Origin: Streptomyces camponoticapitis
Lineage (GTDB): Bacteria > Actinomycetota > Actinomycetes > Streptomycetales > Streptomycetaceae
DNA length: 64,000 nt
Direction: 5' to 3'
Assembly (NCBI RefSeq): GCF_014646115.1
Contig: NZ_BMMV01000013.1
Location: 124,001-188,000, forward strand
Made by a program: the position numbers and the translations under genes. The notes beneath the pieces were generated by a model. It worked only from the letters and a program-made list of their open reading frames with translations. It had not been told where the DNA came from and ran no database searches. Of this stretch, positions 33,098-42,713 are shown one piece after another (within the stretch, counting starts at the first letter, position 1; every line of letters begins with the position of its first letter).

Positions 33098-35641
33098 ATG
33101 GGACGCGGCAAGCTGAGGATCTACCTGGGCGCGGCACCGGGCGTCGGCAAGACGTACGCGATGCTGTCCGAGGCGCACCGGCGCGTCGAGCGCGGCACCG
33201 ACTGCGTCGTGGCGTTCGTGGAGCACCACAACCGGCCACGCACCGAGGTCATGCTCCAGGGACTGGAACAGATCCACCGCCGGGAGCTGCCGCACCGCGG
33301 CACCGTCTTCACCGAGATGGACGTCGACGCGGTCATCGACCGCCGTCCCGCCGTCGCCCTGGTGGACGAACTGGCCCACACCAATGTGCCGGGCTCCCGC
33401 AACGCCAAGCGCTGGCAGGACGTCGAGGAACTGCTCCAGGCCGGCATCGACGTCGTCTCGACCGTCAACATCCAGCACCTGGAGTCACTCGGCGATGTCG
33501 TCGAGTCGATAACCGGCGTACGGCAGCGCGAGACCGTTCCGGACGAGATGGTCAGACGGGCGGATCAGATCGAGCTTGTCGACATGTCACCCCAGGCGCT
33601 GCGCCGCCGTATGGCACACGGCAACATCTACCAGCCCGACAAGGTCAACGCCGCGCTCTCACACTACTTCCGCCCCGGCAACCTCACCGCCCTGCGTGAG
33701 CTCGCCCTGCTGTGGACGGCCGACCGCGTCGACGAGTACCTCCAGCAGTACCGCGGAGAGCACAACATCCGCACCACCTGGCAGGCCCGCGAGCGCATCG
33801 CCGTCGGCCTCACCGGCGGCCCCGAGGGCCGTACCCTCATCCGCCGCGCCGCCCGTATGGCCGCCAAGGGATCCGGCAGCGAGATCCTCGCCGTCTACAT
33901 CGCCCGCAGCGACGGCCTCACCTCCGCATCGCCCAAGGAACTGGCCGTCCAGCGCAAGCTGGTCGAAGACCTCGGCGGCACCTTCCACCACGTCATCGGG
34001 GACGACGTGCCCTCGGCGCTGCTGGAGTTCGCACGCGGCGTCAACGCCTCCCAGATCGTGCTCGGCTCCAGCCGCCGCAAGGCCTGGCAGTACATCTTCG
34101 GGCCCGGCGTCGGCGCCACCGTCGCCCGCGAGTCCGGCCCCGATCTCGACGTCCACATCGTCACCCACGAAGAGGTCGCCAAGGGCCGCGGACTGCCCGT
34201 CGCGCACGGCGCCCGCCTCGGCCGCTCCCGGATCATCTCCGGCTGGCTGGCCGGCGTCGTGGCCCCCGTCCTGCTGACGCTGCTGCTCACCGCGGTGGAC
34301 GACACGCTGGGCCTGGCCAACGACGTCCTGCTCTTCCTCTTCCTGACCGTCCTCGCCGCGCTCCTGGGCGGGCTGCGCCCGGCACTCGCGTCGGCCGCCG
34401 TGGGCTCGCTCCTGCTGAACTTCTACTTCACCCCGCCGACCCACAACCTCACCATCCAGGACCCCAGGAACATCGTCGCGATCGTGATCTTCTTCGCCGT
34501 CGCGGTCTCCGTGGCGTCCGTGGTCGACCTCGCGGCCCGCCGCACCCATCAGGCGGCCAGACTCCGGGCGGAGTCCGAGATCCTGTCCTTCCTGGCGGGC
34601 AGCGTGCTACGGGGCGAGACCACCCTGGACGCCCTGCTGGAACGCGTACGCGAGACCTTCTCCATGGAGTCAGTCGCGCTGCTGGAGCGCGACAGCGACG
34701 TCGACCCGTGGACCCGCGCGGGCAGCGTCGGGCCCCGCCCCGTCGACCGCCCCGACGAGGCCGACGTCGACATGCCCGTCGGCGACCACATGGCGCTGGC
34801 GCTCTCCGGCCGGGTGCTGCCCGCCGAGGACCGCCGGGTGCTCTCCGCCTTCGCCGCCCAGGCCGCCGTCGTACTGGACCGCCAGCGACTCGTGGGCGAG
34901 GCCGAGGGCGCCCGCAGGCTGGCCGAGGGCAACCGGATACGCACGGCCCTGCTCGCCGCCGTCAGCCACGACCTGCGCACCCCGCTGGCCGCCATCAAGG
35001 CCGCCGTCACCTCGCTCCGCTCCGACGACGTCGAATGGTCCGAGGAGGACCACGCCGAACTCCTCGAAGGCATCGAGAACGGCGCCGACCGTCTCGACCA
35101 TCTCGTGGGCAACCTCCTCGACATGTCGCGGCTCCAGACCGGCACCGTCACCCCGCTCATCCGCGAGATCGACCTCGACGAGGTCGTCCCGATGGCCCTC
35201 GGCGGCGTTCCCGAGGGCAGCGTCGTCCTGGACATCCCGGAGTCCCTGCCGATGGTCGCCGTCGACCCCGGCCTGCTGGAGCGCGCGGTGGCCAACATCG
35301 TCGAGAACGCCGTCAAGTACAGCCCCGACGGCACCCGCGTCACCGTCGCGGCCAGCTCGCTCGGCGCCCGCGTACAGGTACGCGTCGTGGACCGCGGCCC
35401 CGGCGTCCCCGACGAGGCCAAGGAACGCATCTTCGAACCCTTCCAGCGCCACGGGGACGCCCCGCGCGGCGCGGGCGTGGGCCTCGGCCTCGCCGTCGCC
35501 CGCGGTTTCGTGGACGCCATGGACGGCACCCTCACCGCCGAGGACACCCCCGGCGGCGGACTCACCATGGTCCTCGATCTCACGGCCGTACCGGGCCTCG
35601 CGTCCACCGGCCCCGAACTACCCGCCCACGTCCTCTCGTGA
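33098..35641 (+). CDS. kdpD: Sensor histidine kinase KdpD
   Basis: This 847-residue potassium/turgor sensor has the full KdpD architecture. The N-terminal KdpD domain carries the ATP-binding loop GAAPGVGKTYAML (residues 11-23) and DELAHTNVPGSRN. A universal-stress-protein domain spans about 235-365. Four transmembrane helices lie in about 382-475, followed by a GAF-like domain (about 490-610). The kinase core has AVSHDLRTPLAAI (His624), NIVENAVKYSPDG and GLGLAVARGF. The structural kdpFABC genes are absent from the window. In Staphylococcus the KdpD USP domain binds c-di-AMP, which is a possible link to the riboswitch at 8645. kdpE follows. Confidence 0.93.
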   Translation: MGRGKLRIYLGAAPGVGKTYAMLSEAHRRVERGTDCVVAFVEHHNRPRTEVMLQGLEQIHRRELPHRGTVFTEMDVDAVIDRRPAVALVDELAHTNVPGSRNAKRWQDVEELLQAGIDVVSTVNIQHLESLGDVVESITGVRQRETVPDEMVRRADQIELVDMSPQALRRRMAHGNIYQPDKVNAALSHYFRPGNLTALRELALLWTADRVDEYLQQYRGEHNIRTTWQARERIAVGLTGGPEGRTLIRRAARMAAKGSGSEILAVYIARSDGLTSASPKELAVQRKLVEDLGGTFHHVIGDDVPSALLEFARGVNASQIVLGSSRRKAWQYIFGPGVGATVARESGPDLDVHIVTHEEVAKGRGLPVAHGARLGRSRIISGWLAGVVAPVLLTLLLTAVDDTLGLANDVLLFLFLTVLAALLGGLRPALASAAVGSLLLNFYFTPPTHNLTIQDPRNIVAIVIFFAVAVSVASVVDLAARRTHQAARLRAESEILSFLAGSVLRGETTLDALLERVRETFSMESVALLERDSDVDPWTRAGSVGPRPVDRPDEADVDMPVGDHMALALSGRVLPAEDRRVLSAFAAQAAVVLDRQRLVGEAEGARRLAEGNRIRTALLAAVSHDLRTPLAAIKAAVTSLRSDDVEWSEEDHAELLEGIENGADRLDHLVGNLLDMSRLQTGTVTPLIREIDLDEVVPMALGGVPEGSVVLDIPESLPMVAVDPGLLERAVANIVENAVKYSPDGTRVTVAASSLGARVQVRVVDRGPGVPDEAKERIFEPFQRHGDAPRGAGVGLGLAVARGFVDAMDGTLTAEDTPGGGLTMVLDLTAVPGLASTGPELPAHVLS

Positions 35642-35670
35642 CCGGCGGCACAGCAGAAAGGCAGGCCACC

Positions 35671-36393
<723 letters not shown>

Positions 36394-36426
36394 TCCGGGG
36401 CGCCCGGACCCCGGTACGCTTCTTCC

Positions 36427-36813
36427 ATGAGTGCTGAGAAGCCGACCGGCCGCTTCCGCCGGATGCTCGACCGGCTCTCCAGCTCCCAGGAGGATCTGGA
36501 GTCCGAGGAGCTGCGGGAGGACGCGCAGGCCTCGGGCTGCACACGGATCAGTGACTGTGGCGACCGCCAGATTGTCAAAGTGACTGGTACGTTGCGGACG
36601 GTCACCCTGCGTCCGAGGGCCGGCGTGCCCGCGCTGGAGGCGGAGCTGTTCGACGGCACCGCGCCGCTGGACGTCGTGTGGCTGGGACGGCGCTCCATCG
36701 CGGGCATAGAACCTGGCCGCAAGCTCATCGCATCCGGCCGGATCTCCATGAGCCACGGCCGTAGGGTGCTGTTCAACCCCAAATACGAACTCCGACCGCT
36801 CGGACAGGAGTAG
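36427..36813 (+). CDS. OB-fold nucleic acid binding domain protein
   Basis: This 128-residue protein has a helical N-terminus (RFRRMLDRLSSSQEDLESEEL) and a beta-barrel with VKVTGTLRTVTLRPRAG, ELFDGTAPLDVVWLGRRSIAGI and GRKLIASGRIS, the pattern of tRNA-anti-type OB folds. Its function is unknown. The gene is always beside a DUF3159 gene in actinobacteria as far as I recall (Rv2694c/Rv2693c), and here the two are separated by three bases. Confidence 0.85.
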   Translation: MSAEKPTGRFRRMLDRLSSSQEDLESEELREDAQASGCTRISDCGDRQIVKVTGTLRTVTLRPRAGVPALEAELFDGTAPLDVVWLGRRSIAGIEPGRKLIASGRISMSHGRRVLFNPKYELRPLGQE

Positions 36814-36816
36814 CCG

Positions 36817-37569
36817 GTGACGTCAATCGACAAGCCCGCGACGACAGACCCCAACGCGCCTCAGGGCACCGACCCGCAGAACGACGCCGAGGCGAGGGCC
36901 GTGACCGAGGCCGCGCTCTTCGAGGCGTTCGGCGGGGTGCGGGGGATGGTGGAGACGGTCGTCCCCGGACTGCTCTTCGTCACGATCTACACGATCAACA
37001 AGGACCTGCACGCCTCGGCGATCGCCGCGGTCGCGGTCTCGCTGCTCCTGGTCGCGGTCCGGCTGATCCGCCGCGACACCGTGAAGCACGCCTTCAGCGG
37101 CGTCTTCGGGGTCGCCTTCGGCGTGGTCTTCGCGATGATGACCGGCGATGCGAAGGACTTCTATCTGCCGGGCATGGTCTACACGCTGGGGCTGGCCGTC
37201 GCGTACATCGGCACCAGCGTCGCGGGAGTGCCGCTGATCGGGCTGATCCTGGGGCCGGTCTTCAAGGAGAACCTGTCCTGGCGTACGCGGAACCCGGGGC
37301 GCAAGTCGGCGTACACGAAGGCGAGTTACGCGTGGGGGTTCATCCTTCTCGCGAAGTGCGCGATCCTCTTCCCGCTGTACTGGTGGGCGGACACGACGCA
37401 GCTGGGCTGGGTGCTGGTGTCGCTGAAGATCCCGCCGTTCCTGCTGGCGGTCTATCTGACGTGGGTGTTCCTGGCGAAGGCGCCGGCGCCGATCGACGTC
37501 TTCGCCGAGATGGAGGCGGAGGAAGCTTCGCGGGAGCGGGAGCGGGAGCGGGAGCAGGAGCAGCGGTAG
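36817..37569 (+). CDS. DUF3159 integral membrane protein
   Basis: This 250-residue protein has about six transmembrane helices: VVPGLLFVTIYTI, AIAAVAVSLLLVAVRLI, AFSGVFGVAFGVVFAMM, YTLGLAVAYIGTSVAG, GFILLAKCAILFPLYWW and PPFLLAVYLTWVFLA. Its C-terminus is a charged RERERERE stretch. It is the DUF3159 family, of unknown function, adjacent to the TrkA-type potassium regulators in mycobacteria. The GTG start has AGGAG eight bases upstream, overlapping the previous stop. Confidence 0.9.
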   Translation: MTSIDKPATTDPNAPQGTDPQNDAEARAVTEAALFEAFGGVRGMVETVVPGLLFVTIYTINKDLHASAIAAVAVSLLLVAVRLIRRDTVKHAFSGVFGVAFGVVFAMMTGDAKDFYLPGMVYTLGLAVAYIGTSVAGVPLIGLILGPVFKENLSWRTRNPGRKSAYTKASYAWGFILLAKCAILFPLYWWADTTQLGWVLVSLKIPPFLLAVYLTWVFLAKAPAPIDVFAEMEAEEASREREREREQEQR

Positions 37570-37626
37570 TCGGTCGCGGTTGTCGGTTGCGGTTGTCGGG
37601 CGGGGTTCGGGGTCTCCGGAGGGGTA

Positions 37627-37726
37627 TGTCCGGACTGCGTGATTTACGGCGCGCGCACCGCTCGTTGGACCCGAGGAGACGTTCTTGTTCCCGCGCCACA
37701 AATCAGCCTGAGTGTCCGAACACACC
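37627..37726 (+). repeat. 100-bp repeat, left copy of an inverted pair
   Basis: This copy runs TGTCCGGACTGCGTGATTTA (first 20 bases) to GTGTCCGAACACAC and aligns without gaps to the reverse complement of 37815-37914 at roughly 75 percent identity. The best preserved parts are GTGATTTACGGCGCG, GCTCGTTGGACCCG and CACAAATCAGCC. See the paired copy and the finding. Confidence 0.75.
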
Positions 37727-37814
37727 CCTCCTGCGACACCGCCCCCCTCACGCCGTCACGTGGCGCCGTTAATGCCACGCTCCGGTCCGCGGGTTGGAAG
37801 GGGGACGCGCAGTG

Positions 37815-37914
37815 GTCGTGTCCGGACACTTGGGCTGATTTGTGTCGCGTGGACGACCCGGTTCCCCCGGGTCCAACGAGCCTTGCACGCGCCGTAAATC
37901 ACGCTGTCCGGGCA
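37815..37914 (-). repeat. 100-bp repeat, right copy (reverse orientation)
   Basis: Read on the minus strand this copy runs from TGCCCGGACAGCGTGATTTA to AGTGTCCGGACACGA. It contains the perfect 12-bp palindrome GTGTCCGGACAC at 37818-37829, which has one mismatch in the left copy. Together with the left copy it occupies most of the 496-bp gene-free interval 37570-38065. The flanks are also inverted: GCGGTTGTCGG-type repeats to the left and CCGCAACC-type repeats to the right. Confidence 0.75.
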
Positions 37915-38065
37915 TGACCCCGGAGCGGCACCCGGCAACCACCGCAACCCCGGCCGCGCCGCAGACGCGAACGCCCCCGGCAACGAGACAGCAACCGAGC
38001 CCCGCAACCACGCCGGAACGGCGACCCCGCGCCGGAGGCCACCCCGCAACCGCACAGCGCAAGCG

Positions 38066-38737
38066 TTACGCGTCCTCCCGGCGGACCGACAGCAGGTCCT
38101 CCAGTTGTTCCTCGCGTGCCTGCGCGGCCACGAACAGCAGCTCGTCCCCCGCCTCCAGCGTCTCCTCCGCGTGCGGCGTCAGCACCCGTGAGCCCCGGAT
38201 GATCGTCACCAGCGACGTGTCCTCCGGCCAGGTCACGTCCCCGACCTGCGTCCCCGTCACCGCCGACTCCGGCGGCAGCGTCAGCTCCACCAGGTTCGCG
38301 TCGCCGTGGCTGAAGCGCAGCAGCCGTACGAGATCGCCGACGCTCACCGCCTCCTCCACCAGCGCCGACATCAGACGCGGTGTCGAGACCGCGACGTCGA
38401 CGCCCCACGACTCGTTGAACAGCCACTCGTTCTTCGGGTTGTTGACGCGGGCGACCACCCTCGGTACGCCGTACTCCGTCTTGGCGAGCAGCGAGACGAC
38501 CAGGTTGACCTTGTCGTCTCCCGTCGCCGCGATCACGACGTTGCAGCGCTGCAGCGCCGCCTCGTCGAGCGAGGTGATCTCGCACGCGTCGGCCAGCAGC
38601 CATTCCGCCATCGGCACCCGCTCGACCGAGATGGCGGTGGGCGCCTTGTCGATCAGCAGGACCTCGTGGCCGTTCTCCAGCAGTTCGCCCGCGATGGAAC
38701 GACCCACCGCGCCTGCTCCGGCAATCGCGACGCGCAT
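38066..38737 (-). CDS. TrkA/Ktr-type potassium uptake regulatory subunit (CeoC)
   Basis: This 223-residue cytoplasmic gating subunit has an N-terminal Rossmann RCK domain with GAGAVGRSIA and a C-terminal TrkA_C domain (about 140-215, DANLVELTLPPESAVTG). It is the second of two tandem TrkA proteins that overlap by one base, as in CeoB/CeoC of mycobacteria. TrkA_C domains bind c-di-AMP in several bacteria. No membrane TrkH/KtrB gene is adjacent; the likely partner is the APC permease about 3.3 kb away or an unlinked channel. Confidence 0.9.
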   Translation of the reverse strand: MRVAIAGAGAVGRSIAGELLENGHEVLLIDKAPTAISVERVPMAEWLLADACEITSLDEAALQRCNVVIAATGDDKVNLVVSLLAKTEYGVPRVVARVNNPKNEWLFNESWGVDVAVSTPRLMSALVEEAVSVGDLVRLLRFSHGDANLVELTLPPESAVTGTQVGDVTWPEDTSLVTIIRGSRVLTPHAEETLEAGDELLFVAAQAREEQLEDLLSVRREDA

Positions 38738-39405
38738 CAGTGACCGCCCTCCTCAGGGCCCTCGGCGAAAACCGCCTCGACCTTCTGGATGTCGTCCGTA
38801 CGCATCATCACGTGGACGAGATCGCCCTCCTGGAGCACTGTCTGCGACGTGGGCAGTATGGCCTCGCCGAGCCGGGTGAGGAACGCGACGCGGACGCCCG
38901 TCTCCTCCTGGAGGGTGCTGATCTTGTGGCCGATCCAGGCGGCCGACGCGTGGACCTCGGCGAGCTGTACGCCACCGCTCGGGTCGCGCCACAGCGGCTC
39001 CGCCCCGGACGGCAGCAGCCGCCGGAGCATCTGGTCGGCGGTCCAGCGGACGGTCGCCACGGTGGGGATACCGAGCCGTTGGTAGACCTCCGCGCGCCGG
39101 GGGTCGTAGATGCGCGCGGCCACGTTCTCGATGCCGAACATCTCGCGGGCCACCCGGGCGGCGATGATGTTCGAGTTGTCGCCGCTGCTGACCGCGGCGA
39201 ACGCGCCCGCGTCCTCGATGCCCGCGTCGCGCAGGGTGTCCTGGTCGAAGCCGACGCCGTTGACGCGCCGTCCGCCGAAGCCGGAGCCGAGCCGGCGGAA
39301 CGCCGTGGGGTCCTGGTCGATGACGGCGACCGTGTGCCCCTGCCTCTCCAGGCTGGTGGCGAGTGCGGCTCCCACTCGGCCGCAGCCCATGATGACGATG
39401 TGCAC
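38737..39405 (-). CDS. TrkA/Ktr-type potassium uptake regulatory subunit (CeoB)
   Basis: This 222-residue first subunit of the pair has the NAD-binding GCGRVGAALA motif, the acidic VIDQDP that recognises the ribose, and SSGDNSNIIAARVAREMF. The C-terminal TrkA_C domain (about 140-210) ends VHVMMRTDDIQKVEAVF. Its stop codon overlaps the ATG of the following gene. The gene start lies 294 bp from the divergent ArsR-type operon. Confidence 0.9.
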   Translation of the reverse strand: MHIVIMGCGRVGAALATSLERQGHTVAVIDQDPTAFRRLGSGFGGRRVNGVGFDQDTLRDAGIEDAGAFAAVSSGDNSNIIAARVAREMFGIENVAARIYDPRRAEVYQRLGIPTVATVRWTADQMLRRLLPSGAEPLWRDPSGGVQLAEVHASAAWIGHKISTLQEETGVRVAFLTRLGEAILPTSQTVLQEGDLVHVMMRTDDIQKVEAVFAEGPEEGGH

Positions 39406-39625
39406 GTCCTCTTTACCCCGCAGTCCTGTTCGCCGAGCTGACCTGCGTAAACACCTGGTTCACTCTTTCTTCTCCGTGCGCCGGGCCACGGACGGGACAA
39501 CCGTACGGGGCGCCGCCCGGGGATGAGCTTATGCGTCCGCGCCCTGCCTGCCGTCACCCGTGTCGGGGAGGCGTCGGGGGACACCCTGAGACGACCCTGA
39601 GTTCCCCTCAGCACACCCTGATATG

Positions 39626-39676
39626 TGTCAGGTTTCTTTGACAGGTCCGAACGCCTACTGTCAGTCTTCTCTGACA
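39626..39676 (+). promoter_or_regulatory. Twin operators TGTCA-N8-TGACA, phased 33 bp apart
   Basis: Two identical half-site pairs, 39626-39643 and 39659-39676, each have TGTCA, eight pyrimidine-rich bases and TGACA. Their centres are 33 bp apart, close to three helical turns, so two dimers would lie on the same DNA face. The second ends 22 bases before the ArsR-type start codon, ideal for autorepression. The remainder of the 39406-39625 gap shows no gene. Confidence 0.7.
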
Positions 39677-39698
39677 GGTGCTGATGAAGGGGGCTGCG

Positions 39699-40040
39699 AT
39701 GCAAGAGGTCCCGACCGGCGACGAGTTGCTGAAAGTGCTCGGCGCGCTCGGCAATCCGCACCGTATGCGGATCGTCGGCGCGCTCCTGGAAGGCCGTAAC
39801 TACGTCAGCAGGCTCGCCCGCGAACTGGGCATCGGCCGCCCGCTGCTGCACATGCATCTGCAGCGGCTGGAGGCGGCCGGGCTCGTCGTCGGGACGCTGG
39901 AGCTGTCCGAGAGCGGCAAGTCGATGAAGTACTTCGAACTGACGCCTTTCTGTTTCGCCCTGACCCCGCAGTCCGTCGCAACGGCGGCTCTGACGCTTCC
40001 CGAAGAAGAGAGAACGACCGTGAAGGAGTCCGCGAAATGA
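39699..40040 (+). CDS. ArsR/HTH_20-family winged-helix transcriptional regulator
   Basis: This 113-residue DNA-binding protein has the ArsR-type fold: LLKVLGALGNPHRMRIVGALLEG, then the recognition region NYVSRLARELGIGRPLLHMHLQRLEAAGLV and the wing LELSESGKSMKYFELTPFCF. It lacks the ELCVC metal box. It is probably autoregulated through the twin palindromes immediately upstream. ATG 39699 is preceded by AAGGGGG; two upstream ATGs are possible but ill-placed. It is translationally coupled to the small membrane protein that follows. Confidence 0.86.
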   Translation: MQEVPTGDELLKVLGALGNPHRMRIVGALLEGRNYVSRLARELGIGRPLLHMHLQRLEAAGLVVGTLELSESGKSMKYFELTPFCFALTPQSVATAALTLPEEERTTVKESAK

Positions 40041-40303
40041 ACGATTCGGGCTGGACGGATCTGGCCGGGGCCATCGGCGCCGGCGGTGTGTTCCTGTTCC
40101 TCATCGTGGTCGTCTGGCAGGTCGCGGCGACCTGGCGCGCCCGGATGCTCGCGGCGCGCGAGGAGCAGTACAAGCAACTCGCGGTGAAATACGCGCAGTT
40201 GCTGGAGGACAACGTCGAGCTGCACCGCCGCACGCTCGACGAACTCACGCAGGCCCGCGGCTCCATCGCGTCGATGGAGAAGATGATGCGCGAGATCGAG
40301 TAG
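40037..40303 (+). CDS. Small membrane protein with coiled coil (88 aa), co-translated with ArsR-type regulator
   Basis: This unnamed protein has one transmembrane helix (about 12-32, GAGGVFLFLIVVVWQVAATW) followed by a cytoplasmic helix of about 50 residues with heptad-like spacing (EEQYKQLAVKYAQLLEDNVELHRRTLDEL). Its ATG overlaps the regulator stop in ATGA. The pairing suggests that the membrane protein reports a membrane signal to the regulator or is its main target. A hairpin terminator follows. Confidence 0.82.
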   Translation: MNDSGWTDLAGAIGAGGVFLFLIVVVWQVAATWRARMLAAREEQYKQLAVKYAQLLEDNVELHRRTLDELTQARGSIASMEKMMREIE

Positions 40304-40330
40304 CCGCCCCGCGGGGCGCCGACTGAAGCC

Positions 40331-40362
40331 GTACGGCCGGGAGTTCCAGCTCCCGGCCGTAC
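40331..40362 (+). terminator. Perfect 13-bp hairpin terminator
   Basis: GTACGGCCGGGAG (40331-40343) and CTCCCGGCCGTAC (40350-40362) flank a 6-base loop. It ends the regulator/small-membrane-protein operon. Confidence 0.85.
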
Positions 40363-40476
40363 TCATGGAGATCCATCGCTCAGGGCACCACCCCCGTGCG
40401 CCGCGGCAGGTCGGCAAACCATCACGCCGCGGTGCGGGAGGAGTGTGCCCTCCACTCCATACCGAGGAGATTACTC

Positions 40477-42594
40477 ATGACCACCTTGCCGAAGCGGCTC
40501 GCCGGCGCACCCGGCGGCAGCCGCGGGAAGTGGTTCGTCCTGGTCGCCTGGCTGATCCTCACCGTCGCGCTCGGCCCGCTCGCCGGGAAGCTCGGCGAGG
40601 TCGAGGAGACCGGGGCGAACGCCTTCCTGCCCCGTGGCGCGGAATCCGCCGAGGTCAACACCGAGCTGGAGAAGTTCCGCACCGACGCGCTGATGCCGGC
40701 CGTCGTCGTCTACACCGGCGAGGGAGCCCCGGCGAAGGCCGAGGCGGACCGGGCGCGCTTCGCGCCGTACGTCGCCGAGGGCGAGCAACTGCCGCCCGCC
40801 GCACGGTCCGACGACGGCGAGGCCCTGATGGCCGTCGTACCCCTGTCGCGCGAGGACGAGATCACCGACACGGTCGACAAGCTCCGCGACATCGCCGACG
40901 CCAACGCGCCACCGGGCGTCGAGGCCGAGGTCGGCGGCCCCGCCGCCTCGCTGACCGACTCCGTCGCCGTGTTCGGCACCCTCGACTCGACCCTGATGAT
41001 CGCGACCGGTCTCGTCGTGGCCGTCCTGCTGCTGATCATCTACCGCAGCCCGCTGCTGTGGCTTTTCCCGCTGCTGTCCGTCGGCTTCGCCGCCGTCATC
41101 ACGCAGGTCGGTACCTATCTGCTCGCCAAGTACGGCCATCTGCCCGTCGATCCGCAGAGCGCGGGCATCCTGATGGTGCTCGTCTTCGGCGTCGGTACGG
41201 ACTACGCGCTGCTGCTCATCGCCCGCTACCGCGAAGAGCTGCACCGTCAGGAGGACCGGCACGAGGCCATGAGGACCGCGCTGCGGCGCTCCGGCCCGGC
41301 GATCCTCGCCTCGGCCGGCACCGTCGCCGTCGGACTGGCCTGTCTGGCGTTCGCCGACATCAACTCCTCGCGCTCCATGGGCCTTGTCGGCGCCGTCGGC
41401 GTGGTCTGTGCCTTTCTCGCGATGATCACAATCCTGCCCGCGCTGCTGGTGATCGCCGGGCGCTGGGTCTTCTGGCCGTTCGTCCCGCGCTTCGGCACCC
41501 CCGCCCGCAAGGAGTCCACCGTCTGGTCCCGGGCCGGCGCCCTGGTGGCCCGGCGCCCGCGCTGGTCCTGGCTGATGTCGGCCGGCGTCACCGGCGTACT
41601 CGCCCTCAGCGCCTTCGGCATCGACATGGGGCTGCGGCAGTCGGAGATGTTCCAGGAGAAGCCCGAGTCGGTCGTGGCGCAGGAGCTGATCTCCGCGCAC
41701 TATCCGTCGGGCGCGTCGGACCCGGCGAAGATCGTCACCCGCGCCGACCGGGCCGCCGACGTCGAGTCGGCCGTACGGGACGTGAAGGGCGTCGCGCGCG
41801 TGGAGGACGGCGACCGTACGCCCGACGGGCGGCTCGCCACGCTCTCGGTGGTCCTCACCGACGTCCCCGACAGCGCCGCGGCCAAGGACACCGTCGACCG
41901 GCTCCGGGACGCGGTACGGACCGTCGACGGGGCCGACGCACTGGTCGGCGGCGCCACCGCGCAGACCCTGGACACCCAGCGGGCCGCCGACCGCGATCTG
42001 CGGACCGTCATCCCGGTGGTGCTGGTGGTGGTGCTGGTCGTCCTGATCCTGCTGCTGCGCGCCCTGGTGGCCCCGCTGCTGCTGCTCGCGACGGTCGTCC
42101 TGTCGTACTTCGCCGCGCTCGGCGCCTCGAACCTGCTGTTCGAGAGCGTCTTCGGGTTCGCCGGCGTCGACTGGTCGATCCCCCTGATGGGGTTCGTCTT
42201 CCTGGTCGCCCTCGGGATCGACTACAACATCTTCCTGATGCACCGGGTCCGCGAGGAGGCGCTGCGGATCGGCCGCACACGCGGTGTCCTGGAGGGCCTG
42301 ACCAGCACCGGCGGTGTCATCACGTCGGCGGGCGTCGTGCTGGCGGCGACCTTCGCCGTCTTCGCGGTGCTGCCGCTGGTGACGATGGCGCAGATGGGCG
42401 TGATCGTCGGCATCGGCGTCCTGCTGGACACCTTCCTGGTCCGTACGGTGCTGGTGCCCGCGCTCGCGCTGGATCTGGGGCGCCGGTTCTGGTGGCCGGG
42501 GCGGCTCTCCGCGGGCGGCGACGGGCCGGCGGGGCGGACCCCGGAAGTGCCTGCGGAAGGTCCCGCGGAAGGGCGCGCTCCGGAGCGTGTCTGA
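40477..42594 (+). CDS. MMPL/RND family transporter
   Basis: This 705-residue inner-membrane exporter has about 12 transmembrane helices in two repeats, each with a large extracellular loop after its first helix. The proton-relay motifs GVGTDYALLLIARYREE (about 245) and ALGIDYNIFLMHRVREE (about 580) are intact. Related MMPL proteins export lipids, siderophores or antibiotics; this one's substrate is unknown. The ATG follows GAGGAG; a longer frame upstream crosses the previous terminator and is not real. It follows the ArsR-type operon, so co-regulation is possible but unproven. Confidence 0.92.
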   Translation: MTTLPKRLAGAPGGSRGKWFVLVAWLILTVALGPLAGKLGEVEETGANAFLPRGAESAEVNTELEKFRTDALMPAVVVYTGEGAPAKAEADRARFAPYVAEGEQLPPAARSDDGEALMAVVPLSREDEITDTVDKLRDIADANAPPGVEAEVGGPAASLTDSVAVFGTLDSTLMIATGLVVAVLLLIIYRSPLLWLFPLLSVGFAAVITQVGTYLLAKYGHLPVDPQSAGILMVLVFGVGTDYALLLIARYREELHRQEDRHEAMRTALRRSGPAILASAGTVAVGLACLAFADINSSRSMGLVGAVGVVCAFLAMITILPALLVIAGRWVFWPFVPRFGTPARKESTVWSRAGALVARRPRWSWLMSAGVTGVLALSAFGIDMGLRQSEMFQEKPESVVAQELISAHYPSGASDPAKIVTRADRAADVESAVRDVKGVARVEDGDRTPDGRLATLSVVLTDVPDSAAAKDTVDRLRDAVRTVDGADALVGGATAQTLDTQRAADRDLRTVIPVVLVVVLVVLILLLRALVAPLLLLATVVLSYFAALGASNLLFESVFGFAGVDWSIPLMGFVFLVALGIDYNIFLMHRVREEALRIGRTRGVLEGLTSTGGVITSAGVVLAATFAVFAVLPLVTMAQMGVIVGIGVLLDTFLVRTVLVPALALDLGRRFWWPGRLSAGGDGPAGRTPEVPAEGPAEGRAPERV

Positions 42595-42713
42595 CGTCTG
42601 AACGGAGTCCCGGCGTCGCCGACGGTGACACAGGAGGGGCGCCGGGGCCCCTGCCCTGCCCAGGCGGGGTGGTGCTTGCTACGCCGCACGTCGGACGGCT
42701 TACGATCCTCAAC

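Noticed and set aside
37639..37917. Small genes in the 100-bp repeats
   Set aside because: The two peptides look alike only because the DNA is repeated; starts lack ribosome sites and replacements are frequent.
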